Source: Paenibacillus mangrovi (lineage in GTDB: Bacteria > Bacillota > Bacilli > Paenibacillales > Paenibacillaceae). From it: DNA of 64,000 nucleotides. Of the stretch, positions 51,701 to 59,704 are shown one piece after another. The DNA lies in NCBI RefSeq assembly GCF_022898935.1, contig NZ_JALIRP010000012.1:62001-126000 (forward strand). The letters run 5' to 3'. Each line of letters starts with the position of its first letter. Position 1 is the first letter of the stretch. Position numbers and translations under genes: made by a program. The notes beneath the pieces were generated by a model. That model searched no databases. It was not told the origin of the DNA and was given only the letters and a program-made list of their open reading frames with translations.

Positions 51701-54700
51701 TTGGTAACGCGGTTTAGCGGATCATATGCATAAGTCGTCGTTTTCCCTGCTTCATCGGTAGACTGGACGACCCGTCCAAGCGCATCCCTCGCGATCGTCG
51801 ATACCGAGCCGAGCGGATCAATCGTCTTGACGAGAAGACCGCGTGCGTCGTACTCCATCTTCCACTCCGCTCCATTAGGAGCAGTCATGCGGATAAGACG
51901 TCCAGCACCATCATAGCTATAGGCCGTCACTTGTCCAAGAGCATCTGTCTGCGCAGTCAATTGTCCCAATGGGTCATAGGTGTACACCACCGCATGCCCG
52001 AGCGGATCGGTTTCCTGCGTCAACCGTCCGGCACCGTCATAACTGAATCGGGTAACGCCACCTTCTGCATCCATGATCTGGACCGGAAGGTTTCGCCGAT
52101 CGTATTCGATCCGGGTTTCCGCGCCGCTTGCTTCACTCTGGCGAATCAGGTTCCCGTTGCCGTCATATTCATACTTGCTGTCATTTCCCTCCGGATCGGT
52201 TGCCGATGCGATCCGATTATTGTCATCGTATGCATAGGCCGTCTCGGCCCCTTTCGGGTCGGTTACTTTGATCAGGTTGCCGATGGCATCATATTCGTAT
52301 CGGGTTACGCCCCCCAATGCGTCGGTTTCTTTGGACAATCTGGCATAGCTGTCATACGCATATGTTGTCTTCGATCCCGCCGAATCGGTATAGCCGGTCA
52401 GGTTGCTGTCCTTGTCATATTCGTAACGTTCGACCTGCCCCAAGGCGTCGATTCGTTTCGTAACCCGGTCGCGCGGATCGTATTCGAGGCTCGTCCGCTG
52501 TCCGAGCGCATCGATGATGTCGGTTACCCGGTGCAGAGGGTCCCGGACCATTTCCACCCGGTTGCCGAGCGGGTCCTTCATATAACGGGCAAACCCGTTC
52601 GGGTCATTTTCTATTGTCGTCGTTTCGCCACTCGGGTTCACCACCGCTTCCGCGATGCCGCGGTCATTCACCACAATCTTCGAAACGCCGCCAAGCGGAT
52701 CGGTTATAGTCGTCAGATTGCCTTTGCCGTCATAACCGAGCATCGTTTTATTCCCCAGCGGGTCAACCACTTCCTCCGGAAGATTGAAAGCATTGTACCG
52801 GATTTCGGTCTGATAGCCTTCCGGATCCTTCGCCCGAATCAGGTTGCCGCTGCCGTCGTACATATACTCCCATACGTTGCCGTTGCGGTCCGTCTTCTGG
52901 ATCATGTTGTCGTTCGCATCGTAAAGGAAGCGTTCAGTTGTTCCATCCGGATACGTGGTCGCCGTTTTACGGTAACGATCATCGTAGAAGTGCACGGTTT
53001 TGCGGCCTAGCGCATCGGTTGTGATCGTCTTCTTCTCATCCGGGAAGTACTCGATATCTCCCCATGCTCCAGAAAAATCACGCTGGCGAACGACCCGGTC
53101 CTGGTCGTCATATTCGTTAATGAGAGACATCGTTTTATTCGGATTGTTAATCTCTGTCATCCGGTGCTTCTCATCATACGTATACGTAATCCGCGCACCG
53201 TCTGGAAGAATCATGGCCGTAAGATCATGGTTAACGGCATCATACTCATAAGCCGCATAGCGGCCTGTCTGGTCTGTTACCCGAACGACCTTGCCGCCGT
53301 CCCCATAAGTCAGCGACAGCTTAGCTCCATCCGTTGAGACTTCGGTAAGTAGACTGCCTGTATATGACAACTGAATGGTGTTTCCATTGGCATCGGTAAT
53401 CCGGAACAATTTGCCGTCTTTCCGGTAGGTATAGGTCCACTTCTGCGGCGTTTGCTGCGTGAAGGTACCATCCGCATTTTTAACGAGCGTATCGTACTGA
53501 CCTTCCATGCCTTTATAGCGGCCGCCGCCTTCCGGTTCGAACCGGAAGCTTGCACCCTCTGGAGACACGGCATAAAGTACCCCGCCCTCATGGAATTCCA
53601 ACTTCCGTTCATACGTATGGTGCCATCCAACCCCGAAATCCCCGTCATACCTGTCACGACTGTGATACGTAAGCGTCATGTCGAGTGGCAAAAGCGCCTG
53701 AACATCGATATTCGTTTGGTTGAAAATGAAATCGCCTGTGGATAGGTTAATCGGATCGAATGCGGCGGCAAAAGGATATCCGTTTCGTCTACCGAATTTC
53801 TCCCGAATCCTGCTATCATCATCCCTGCCGATCTCGCCGGCTTGCCGCGGATTCAATATGAGCAGATTGATATCCTTATCCATCGGGCCGTAACAGACCT
53901 GGCCGTTGCAATCCTCCACGGGGAAGCCATTAAAATCGGCAATATCGGCGATCTTCTGAACGATGGCGTCCTTCATGATGACGTTATAATAATAGCTGGC
54001 GACGACCGCCCAATTGACGCCCCACGAAGGCGACTTGTAGCGCAGAACACTCAGCGTCTCCGATGCATTCGAACGCTTTTTGTCCAGATCCCTTGTTGCA
54101 AAGGCTTGAATTTCCGCGATTTCATAAACAGGCAGCTTAACCTTGATCTGCCACTCGCCGACGTATTTCCCCGGCTTGTTATCGTCCCGTTCAGGAAAAT
54201 CGGTAAAGTAGGTGTTGTCTACCGCAATTTTTTTCGCCCAGTCGGATGTGATCGGACGAACCGGAATATTAGCGGCAAGTGTTTCAACCGTTCCATCATC
54301 TACAGTAGTGTTATTGTCCACCCGGCGGATCCGCTTCATCTTCAGCTCCACTTTGGTGCCGATTTCCGCGATCCCGCGAATGACATGTTCCTCACTCGCC
54401 GGATCAGGCACGATCTCCATACCTTTCGGCGCCGGCGGATTGGGATTTATAATTTTGACTTTGCCATCTTTGCCGTTATTCGGGAACCGTTTCGGCGTAA
54501 CTTTAATCTGGTAATTGCCTTCCGCAACCGGCTTCCCGTTGACTTTGCCGTCCCATATATACTTGTTATTTACCAGGGTCGGATAGGTTTCTTCGTGCAG
54601 AACGGCAACGGTAGAACCGTTTTGTTCCAAACTGATGATCGTTTCATGCGACTGCTGCGTATCATCATTCGGATCAGGATTATCGAACCTGAAATTGACC

Positions 54701-54900
54701 TCCGTCTGCCCCCCGTATACGGAGCTGAACGAATCAGGATCAAGGTGGAGCGACGTTTCCGCAAATGCTCTCGGCAAGTGCTGAGAAGGAACCAAGGGAA
54801 TTCCTGCGATTAAAATGATGAATGCGAGCAGCGTCTTACCGACAGTTCCAAGTCTGTGCAAACGGGCTTTAAGACCTCTGGACTTCAGTGTCTTAATCAT
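48727..54900 (-). CDS. RHS/YD-repeat polymorphic toxin
   Basis: A 2,057-aa secreted protein. In order: signal peptide (TLLAFIILIAGIPLVPS, end near AFAE), FlgD-like Ig domains (about 55-330), a DUF6531-like entry to the RHS shell (NLSTGDFIFNQTNIDVQALL, about 380), dozens of YD repeats (about 470-1520; YDxxGxL pattern), an Asn/Gly-rich spacer (1559-1600), the conserved core end (GLTYARARYY, NPLRWIDPSG, about 1829), and a variable 227-aa C-terminal tip. The tip is Gly-rich (AEAGASIYAGAKIG, GASATVTGGI) with no known fold. Its ATG overlaps the SLH gene stop by 8 nt. Expected role: contact-dependent killing, the shell holding the tip. Confidence 0.93.
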   Translation of the reverse strand: MIKTLKSRGLKARLHRLGTVGKTLLAFIILIAGIPLVPSQHLPRAFAETSLHLDPDSFSSVYGGQTEVNFRFDNPDPNDDTQQSHETIISLEQNGSTVAVLHEETYPTLVNNKYIWDGKVNGKPVAEGNYQIKVTPKRFPNNGKDGKVKIINPNPPAPKGMEIVPDPASEEHVIRGIAEIGTKVELKMKRIRRVDNNTTVDDGTVETLAANIPVRPITSDWAKKIAVDNTYFTDFPERDDNKPGKYVGEWQIKVKLPVYEIAEIQAFATRDLDKKRSNASETLSVLRYKSPSWGVNWAVVASYYYNVIMKDAIVQKIADIADFNGFPVEDCNGQVCYGPMDKDINLLILNPRQAGEIGRDDDSRIREKFGRRNGYPFAAAFDPINLSTGDFIFNQTNIDVQALLPLDMTLTYHSRDRYDGDFGVGWHHTYERKLEFHEGGVLYAVSPEGASFRFEPEGGGRYKGMEGQYDTLVKNADGTFTQQTPQKWTYTYRKDGKLFRITDANGNTIQLSYTGSLLTEVSTDGAKLSLTYGDGGKVVRVTDQTGRYAAYEYDAVNHDLTAMILPDGARITYTYDEKHRMTEINNPNKTMSLINEYDDQDRVVRQRDFSGAWGDIEYFPDEKKTITTDALGRKTVHFYDDRYRKTATTYPDGTTERFLYDANDNMIQKTDRNGNVWEYMYDGSGNLIRAKDPEGYQTEIRYNAFNLPEEVVDPLGNKTMLGYDGKGNLTTITDPLGGVSKIVVNDRGIAEAVVNPSGETTTIENDPNGFARYMKDPLGNRVEMVRDPLHRVTDIIDALGQRTSLEYDPRDRVTKRIDALGQVERYEYDKDSNLTGYTDSAGSKTTYAYDSYARLSKETDALGGVTRYEYDAIGNLIKVTDPKGAETAYAYDDNNRIASATDPEGNDSKYEYDGNGNLIRQSEASGAETRIEYDRRNLPVQIMDAEGGVTRFSYDGAGRLTQETDPLGHAVVYTYDPLGQLTAQTDALGQVTAYSYDGAGRLIRMTAPNGAEWKMEYDARGLLVKTIDPLGSVSTIARDALGRVVQSTDEAGKTTTYAYDPLNRVTKMVDPLGQATQFAYNAHDLLTGLTDAKGQSTTYAYDPLGRLTQVTNSLGNKTAYAYDSLGNIISKTDALGRVTGYQYNRRSDLIREIAPDQRITELAYDSVGNVTGMTSPDGTVTSYAYDLLSRLTGIQYPDSKHVGYQYDAAGRRTQMTDDLGMTTYTYDALNRLISVRDPNKRTIRYEWTPTGQRSRVEYPDGTSVSYQYDLLDRMTSVTDAAGRTTSYEYDARGLLVSKHLPTLGESNYRYDDAGQLVDLTHRNQFGKILEKMSYAYDPAGNLIRTERMSDGNDEDDDDTNDKEKRIITDYAYDALNQLVQVQRQNEEAGLPSITSYQYDVVGNRTTKSSSWGDLADTENYTYDAAGRLLQMTSGTEINNYRYDPRGNLLEVIQERLQLPDTLKTVAGATYADPTVTANVYDQPADDPAAGLPIHGLDAPLGLMDSVGKWSAPEMIQQYAWDGANRLIRQTNERGDVTQYAYDGDGNRMKMTIDYAHGGKGHGNGNGNGNGNNGNNGNGNNGNGNNGNGNNGNGNNGNGNGKDKCHVVPPGFIPPGLAKKCGQYDEEYPDMHPGGPRDGWEKQYKKEHWELNFTNDVSLALPEPLQVAETDDSKWKQSYVYGAGGERLSMTYLPAYDDNNGWEPSPGEGGAEPGTQPKTLWYMQDALGSVMGLVEKDGRVSARYHYDEFGIPLDDKKFDLNWPGPDNLFGYTGLGYGYNDGLTYARARYYQPEIGRFVSEDTYKGQLSNTLSQNLYVYVENNPLRWIDPSGHYKDSFGAALPVPTDPVKAAEKIKEAQGNWWYAQQMIDRIESGKSTGTIYNKVEYWTAYQESMHGWANRIRSVNHVGISAYIKAEAGASIYAGAKIGVEVKNNKIKLYFIPSYGQAGASATVTGGISLNNDLEGKMSSWTMNEGGAFGALFVGEATLQHDTKYAELHLGGGIGAAAEIYFLPLSVDKEYAASWDLPFNLGGKAGILPTYKGAPNAQEWLNMLNGEGW
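50101..50222. repeat. Tandem 15-bp repeat encoding Asn/Gly in the RHS gene
   Basis: Near-perfect 15-bp units (CCGTTATTGCCATTT on the plus strand) repeated about four times, flanked by related sequence. They encode an Asn-Gly spacer. In-frame length makes slippage tolerable. Confidence 0.85.
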
Positions 54901-56893
54901 TGAACACTTCCCCTTTCATCGCCAGCCATCGATAAATGACCATCGCCGCCTCGGCTCGTGTCGATGTTGCTCCCGGATTTAGACGATCCCCATTCCCCTT
55001 GATCAAGCCGCTTTTGATCGTTGCCTGTACGGACGGCTTCGCCCAATCCCGGACAAGCCCGGCATCCTTATATCCGGCGAGTGAATCGCTCTGTTCATCT
55101 TTCTGCAAGCCTGCCGCATTCGCCAGCATCACCATCATCTCTGCCCGGGTAATCGGAGCACTTGGCTTGAATAAGCCGCCTTCATATCCTTTAATCCATC
55201 CTGCTGCCGCCGCCTGCTCTACCCAATCGGCAGCCCAATGATCGGCAGGAACGTCGTGGAAGGAATGACGATCCGTAGACTTGACTTCAAGCCCTGCGGC
55301 TTGAACCAGCATCTTGGCAAATTGGGCGCGAGTCACCGGTTGCCCAGGTTCAAACGCTCCATTTTCCATTCCGTTTACGATCCATCTCGAAGCCAGCACT
55401 TCCACTTCCTTTTTAGCCCAGTGGCCGTTTATATCCTTAAAGGAAGGCGAGTACAGGAAAATGCCGTACAATCCCGGCTCCTGAACCTTGGTGTGCACGG
55501 TTTTCCATAATGCATCAACCGTTCCCCCACAATAAACCCAGCGACCAGAGCTCTCATCAAAGCGGTAAATGCCCGCACGGTTCGCCATGTCAGCATTATT
55601 CAGGGACTGCTCCAGTTCAAAGGTTAATGAAGCAGGCTTCATCAGCTTGGCATCGGCCGTCCACTTCCACGCAACGCCTGTCCAGGACAAGCCTTTCGGA
55701 AGCTGATCGGAATGGATGTTGCTGATCTTTTCCAACGTTACCCGGGTATCGGACTCAAACGTTCCCTGGTCGAATTCGAGCCGGACGGCTTGTCCCTTTG
55801 CCGCGACGCCTCCACTCGGCCCAATCACGGTGTAGTCTGTCTGTGTGCCGCCACTTGCCGGCGGAGAATCCGTCTTCTCTGTTCGGATAATCTCACGGCT
55901 AACCAATTTCCCGTTATTCACGAATGCAAGCTTATCCCCATTAAAGCCTATGAATCCTGTAGGTTTCGTCAAGCCCAAGCTGTATGTTTGGCCGCTCTTC
56001 AAGTCCACGGCGCGCATGATCGGTGTATCACCGGAAGCTTCTAACCAGACAGCCGTTCCGTTAGAGATACTCATTTCTACATATTCGTACTGACCACGCT
56101 TCACAGGCTTCGTCAGATCTACCGGCTTCGGATTACTGCTGCTTAAATCTATGTATGTGTACTTCCCTCTTCCGTCCAGGTCGCTCTGCATCCACAAAAC
56201 CTCTTCGCCGTTATAAACGAAACGTGCTACATATTCGGTATATGGCAGGTCCACAATTTTGCTATGCTTGCCTGTGGCAATGCTATATTCGTATAAATCT
56301 CCGTCTTCTCCGCCCTTGTAGATAACACGTCCATTCTTGACCACAGGATCACGCCCCAGGCCTAGGTCTGTTAACGTTCCGGTTGCCAGATTATACAGAC
56401 TCATTGTATAGGATGGAAAGGTCTGCCAGACAACATCATTGACATCCATCGACGGCGTGCTGTTCTGGCCTGTGTTTTGGTTAAGCTTGGTTTCTTTTTT
56501 CGTACTGACATTGTAGCTGTATACGTCCCAATTCAAATTCACGGCATCATCGCTGTCATTCCGTTTATCGATCCAGACGACGGTTGCCTCCCCTTTTCCA
56601 TTGATGCCGACGTTAGGCGAATCAGTCATCTTTCCGTGGGTCGTAATCGCCTGGGTCTGTCCGGTTCTAGTATTTCCATAAAAAATTTGACCTCTGAGTT
56701 TACCACTGTTTCCACGCCACACCACGTGTTCGCCATCGATCTTGATGTTGCTACCGACGATCGACAACGATGAAGTTTCATCCTTATAGGTATAGACGGT
56801 CTCTGCAGAAGCAAGCTGCCCTTCGGGGATCACCCCCCCTAACAATCCCGCCGTAAGCAGGACTATTATCCATTTTTTAGTTGCTTTGTTCAT
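54893..56893 (-). CDS. SLH-anchored beta-propeller surface protein
   Basis: A 666-aa secreted protein. A signal peptide (KKWIIVLLTAGLLGGVIPEG, ending near ASA) is followed by TolB-like beta-propeller repeats (about 40-340; blades such as IKIDGEHVVWRG, VYSYNVSTKKETKL), a beta domain (about 350-480), and three SLH repeats (485-665; WAKKEVEVLASRWIVNGMEN, ADWVEQAAAAGWIKGYEG, AKPSVQATIKSGLIKGNG). AAGGAGG precedes ATG 56893. Coupled translation with the RHS gene suggests it anchors or presents the RHS protein on the wall; that link is inferred. Confidence 0.85.
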   Translation of the reverse strand: MNKATKKWIIVLLTAGLLGGVIPEGQLASAETVYTYKDETSSLSIVGSNIKIDGEHVVWRGNSGKLRGQIFYGNTRTGQTQAITTHGKMTDSPNVGINGKGEATVVWIDKRNDSDDAVNLNWDVYSYNVSTKKETKLNQNTGQNSTPSMDVNDVVWQTFPSYTMSLYNLATGTLTDLGLGRDPVVKNGRVIYKGGEDGDLYEYSIATGKHSKIVDLPYTEYVARFVYNGEEVLWMQSDLDGRGKYTYIDLSSSNPKPVDLTKPVKRGQYEYVEMSISNGTAVWLEASGDTPIMRAVDLKSGQTYSLGLTKPTGFIGFNGDKLAFVNNGKLVSREIIRTEKTDSPPASGGTQTDYTVIGPSGGVAAKGQAVRLEFDQGTFESDTRVTLEKISNIHSDQLPKGLSWTGVAWKWTADAKLMKPASLTFELEQSLNNADMANRAGIYRFDESSGRWVYCGGTVDALWKTVHTKVQEPGLYGIFLYSPSFKDINGHWAKKEVEVLASRWIVNGMENGAFEPGQPVTRAQFAKMLVQAAGLEVKSTDRHSFHDVPADHWAADWVEQAAAAGWIKGYEGGLFKPSAPITRAEMMVMLANAAGLQKDEQSDSLAGYKDAGLVRDWAKPSVQATIKSGLIKGNGDRLNPGATSTRAEAAMVIYRWLAMKGEVFND

Positions 56894-56914
56894 GTTTTTC
56901 CTCCTTTGGACAGC

Positions 56915-57036
56915 AAAAAACCAAGCTTACTGAGTAACCCGGCTATCTGGTCATGAATAGGCTTTCATGACGGAAGACCCGTGGCTTTGCGTCCCCGACT
57001 TTCGTACGGGTTTGCCTTTGTTCAAATACTTGGTTT
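56915..57036 (-). promoter_or_regulatory. Cyclic-di-GMP class I (GEMM) riboswitch with terminator
   Basis: Minus-strand leader with GEMM landmarks in order: GGCAAACC (57009-57016), a GAAA tetraloop, GGGGACGCAAAGCC (core 56983-56993), GGGTCT, a second stem (TCATGAA/TTCATGA) and AGATAGCCGGGTTACT (56933-56948). P1 pairs AAACCAAG (57029-57036) with CTTGGTTT. The P1 3' strand also fits a terminator stem (56921-56942, centre TTAC-TCA-GTAA) ending in six T (56915-56920). Ligand binding would block it, so an ON switch is inferred. It precedes the SLH-RHS operon by about 20 nt. Confidence 0.9.
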
Positions 57037-57078
57037 AGTGCTTTTTACATAGTACAAATAATCTATTAAACACCCAAT

Positions 57079-57107
57079 ATTATACATAGGGTTACAGATA
57101 GTGACAA
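57079..57107 (-). promoter_or_regulatory. Promoter of the SLH-RHS operon
   Basis: TTGTCA (57102-57107), 17 bp, TATAAT (57079-57084). A transcript starting near 57072 would contain the whole riboswitch. Confidence 0.8.
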
Positions 57108-57227
57108 TATCAGTAATGATATATAGTTCTATATACCTATGTAAGCAAAACAAGTCTATATGAAAGGTTCTGAAGAGACAGTATCAAAAGGTTAACAAAG
57201 GTTGACAGGGGAAAAGAACGAAAAAAA

Positions 57228-57269
57228 GCCGGGTCGATCATCAGGTGAATATCCTGGAAATCGTTCGGC
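57228..57269. repeat. REP-like hairpin element, copy 1
   Basis: Nested palindrome: outer GCCG/CGGC, then CGAT/ATCG, then CAGG/CCTG. It is closely similar to 57905-57944; the two flank the acetyltransferase gene. Copy 1 is preceded by seven A, so it may also terminate that gene. Confidence 0.6.
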
Positions 57270-57316
57270 TTGGTGGAAACATGTATTCAGATATAAAATT
57301 TGGTTCAATTTGATTA

Positions 57317-57853
57317 CTATAAGCTATGCGTTGGAAGCAAGGAGTATACGTTCGTATCATAAGGAACATGATTTTGATACATATAATTTCTAAGAACACC
57401 TTCTTTTTCAAAACCCAATTTGGTTAATAACACATTAGATGCTTTATTTTCTGTAAAAACAACGGCTCCAATACGAGTTAAACCAAGCTCATTAAATCCG
57501 TATGATATCACTTTTAGAACAGCTTCAGTAGCATACCCATTTCCCCATTGATCAGGTAAAAATGCATAAGCTATTTCAGCTCTCTTATGTTCAGAAGACC
57601 AGTCTTGAAATCCAATCGTTCCAATAATCCCTTCTCTTTCTTTGATTTCAATCCCCCATTTAATTCCTCGTTTTTCCTTGTGGTTGTTTGAAAAATTCTT
57701 AATAATATTCTTAACCTGTTCTATATTTGTTAATGGATTTTGCCCATAATAACGTAGTACATCCTCATTTGAAAAACAATTCAATATCCCTTGTGCATCA
57801 TCTTCTATTAGTTCTCTCAAGATTAGTCTTTCTGTTTCTAATATAGGAAACAT
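57317..57853 (-). CDS. RimJ/RimL-type GNAT acetyltransferase
   Basis: A 178-aa acetyltransferase. It starts with the ETERLILRELIEDDAQGI signature, has motif A in AFLPDQWGNGYATEAVLKVI (about residues 97-116) and motif B near ENKASNVLLTKLGFEKEGVL. Members acetylate ribosomal protein N-termini or small molecules. AAGGAG precedes ATG 57853. Its base composition is more A+T-rich than its neighbours. Confidence 0.88.
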   Translation of the reverse strand: MFPILETERLILRELIEDDAQGILNCFSNEDVLRYYGQNPLTNIEQVKNIIKNFSNNHKEKRGIKWGIEIKEREGIIGTIGFQDWSSEHKRAEIAYAFLPDQWGNGYATEAVLKVISYGFNELGLTRIGAVVFTENKASNVLLTKLGFEKEGVLRNYMYQNHVPYDTNVYSLLPTHSL

Positions 57854-57904
57854 TCTCCCACTCCTTTTGCTTTCACTTGTTCTTCTAAAATACTGTATAG
57901 TAAT

Positions 57905-57944
57905 GCCGAGCGATCACCAGGTGAAATGCCTGGAAATCGTCCGG
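57905..57944. repeat. REP-like hairpin element, copy 2
   Basis: GCCG/CGGC outer, CGAT/ATCG middle, CCAGG/CCTGG inner stem. Matches copy 1 with few changes. It lies between the ABC-2 permease and the acetyltransferase gene. Confidence 0.6.
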
Positions 57945-57995
57945 CTTGCATCACATTTTATTTGCTTAACGACAAAACATTGAAAACCCTAAATT

Positions 57996-58673
57996 CTAAA
58001 TGTCTCCTACGCGCTCAGCTGTCATTAGCGAAAGGGTTAGACTAAGTGCTCCCAATATACACAGTACAGCAATGACATGATTAGGATCTATATTGAACAT
58101 CGGAGAGAAATTAGGCAGCTGCATAGATGCAATAGAGCAAATAACTGCTGGAACTACAGCTTTTTCCAAAATTCCAAAGGTAAAAAGCGGAATGAAACTG
58201 ATCAAGGTGATAATAACGGAACGAACAATCATACCACCCAAATACGTTGTGATATCCGAAGAAGTCAATTGCCATGTAAAAATTGAAAACATCCCGTCTA
58301 AGACATATGTTGCTATACCGGATAATAAGAAGGATACGATCGTGGCAAGAATAACAAGAAGGGAGATCAACAGCACTTTTGCCAAAAACAGCTTTTGACG
58401 GCTAAGAGGATATGTGAAAGATAGAAAGATCGTTTTATTTTTATATTCTTCGATGAAAACTTGATTGATCAAAGACGCTCCGAACAGGACCCATCCCATT
58501 TGGATGGATTGCATGAGCACAAAAAACGAATCAAAACTTTTTCCAAAGTCTGGATTTACCGTCTTAACGAAAAAGGTTGGCAAAAATAACATGACAAGCA
58601 AATAAATGGCCAGTTCAATCATGATCATGCTTTGCTTTAATTTTCTCCATTCCAATCCCATTAATTTAAACAA
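57996..58673 (-). CDS. ABC-2-type permease (BcrB-like)
   Basis: A 225-aa membrane protein with six hydrophobic helices (IELAIYLLVMLFLPTFF, LFGASLINQVFIEEYKNKTI, LLISLLVILATIVSFLLSG, and so on). The LSFTYPLSRQKLFLAKVLL loop is typical of ABC-2 permeases. The start is uncertain: TTG 58673 has GGGGGTGG just upstream and overlaps the ATPase stop by 8 nt; ATG 58661 is an alternative. With the ATPase it forms an exporter, probably of bacitracin/lantibiotic-resistance type. Confidence 0.82.
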   Translation of the reverse strand: MFKLMGLEWRKLKQSMIMIELAIYLLVMLFLPTFFVKTVNPDFGKSFDSFFVLMQSIQMGWVLFGASLINQVFIEEYKNKTIFLSFTYPLSRQKLFLAKVLLISLLVILATIVSFLLSGIATYVLDGMFSIFTWQLTSSDITTYLGGMIVRSVIITLISFIPLFTFGILEKAVVPAVICSIASMQLPNFSPMFNIDPNHVIAVLCILGALSLTLSLMTAERVGDI

Positions 58674-59589
58674 CGTTGCCACCCCCATGAATTTGCTCAT
58701 AATAATAATCTTCCAGTGAGCTCGTATGCTTGAGTATTTCCTCAATCCCTATATCATGGAGAGCTAACATTTTTGAAATATCAATTTGGGATATAGATAA
58801 ATCGTAGATCCGAATGGTGTTCCCTTGGATGATTTTCATATTCGAGATTTGAAGCTCATTTTCAAGCAAATAAACTGTTTTTTGCACATCCGTCGTCACA
58901 AGCTCAATGTAATCTGTTCGCTGTTTGCGTATTTCCGCCATAGTAACTTCATTCAATAGTCTTCCGTGATTCATGACTCCGATTCTGTCGACGATTTGTT
59001 CCATTTCCCCCAAAATGTGACTTGAAAGCAGAAAGGTAATCCCATATTCCTTGTTCAGCATGCGGATCAAATCACGAATATCTTTGATTCCAATAGGATC
59101 TAGCCCATTTGTGGGTTCATCTAGAATAAGGAGCTCAGGCTTTGTAATCATCGCTCTGGCAATCCCAAGCCGCTGCTTCATCCCAAGCGAAAAATCCTTT
59201 ACGAGCTTATCCTCGACCCCTTTCAAATGAACCATATCCAAAGCTTCCTTTATGGCGTGCTCATCGTAAAACCCTAAATATTCACAATGAATCTTCAGAT
59301 TCTCAAGCGCTTTTAAATGTTCAAAAAAGATCGGATATTCAATAATGCTCCCAACACGTTTTAAAGTATTCTTCAACTTTGCTGTCAGCCGTTGACCAAA
59401 CAACTCGATCTCCCCGCTGGAAGGCAAGGTGATTCCAGTAAGCATTTTCATAATGGTCGTTTTTCCCGCACCGTTTTGCCCCAGAAAACCGTATATTTCC
59501 CCTTTTTTGATCCGAAGATTAATATTCGAAACGATCTCATGCCCTTTCACTTTTTTCGCGAGCCTATTTGTTCGAACAACGTAATCCAT
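58666..59589 (-). CDS. ABC transporter ATPase (BcrA-like)
   Basis: A 307-aa ATPase. Walker A GQNGAGKTT, signature FSLGMKQRLGIARAMI, Walker B LLILDEPTNGLDP and the switch His SSHILGEM are intact. The C-terminal extension (about 215-307) is that of BcrA/LanF-type antibiotic exporters. AAAGGAGG precedes ATG 59589. It pairs with the downstream ABC-2 permease; the two-component system directly upstream suggests drug-induced control. Confidence 0.9.
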   Translation of the reverse strand: MDYVVRTNRLAKKVKGHEIVSNINLRIKKGEIYGFLGQNGAGKTTIMKMLTGITLPSSGEIELFGQRLTAKLKNTLKRVGSIIEYPIFFEHLKALENLKIHCEYLGFYDEHAIKEALDMVHLKGVEDKLVKDFSLGMKQRLGIARAMITKPELLILDEPTNGLDPIGIKDIRDLIRMLNKEYGITFLLSSHILGEMEQIVDRIGVMNHGRLLNEVTMAEIRKQRTDYIELVTTDVQKTVYLLENELQISNMKIIQGNTIRIYDLSISQIDISKMLALHDIGIEEILKHTSSLEDYYYEQIHGGGNVV

Positions 59590-59678
59590 AATTTGGCCTC
59601 CTTTCGTATCTACTTTTATCATAGACAGTAAGTATCTCTTATCTCTTTCCCAATCCTTACAAATTTCTTAAGAAATAC

Positions 59679-59697
59679 AAAAAGGGCGTTTCCCCTT
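59679..59697 (-). terminator. Terminator after the histidine kinase gene
   Basis: AAGGG/CCCTT stem (59682-59697) with GGAAACG loop region followed by five T on the minus strand. It separates the kinase operon from the ABC pair. Confidence 0.6.
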
Positions 59698-59704
59698 GGA
59701 TAGA

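Noticed and set aside
51931..53010. Long plus-strand frame of 359 codons opposite the RHS gene
   Set aside because: It is the antisense shadow of YD repeats, whose biased codons keep the other strand open. No ribosome binding site or family pattern. The same holds for 53842-54813 and 50956-51528.
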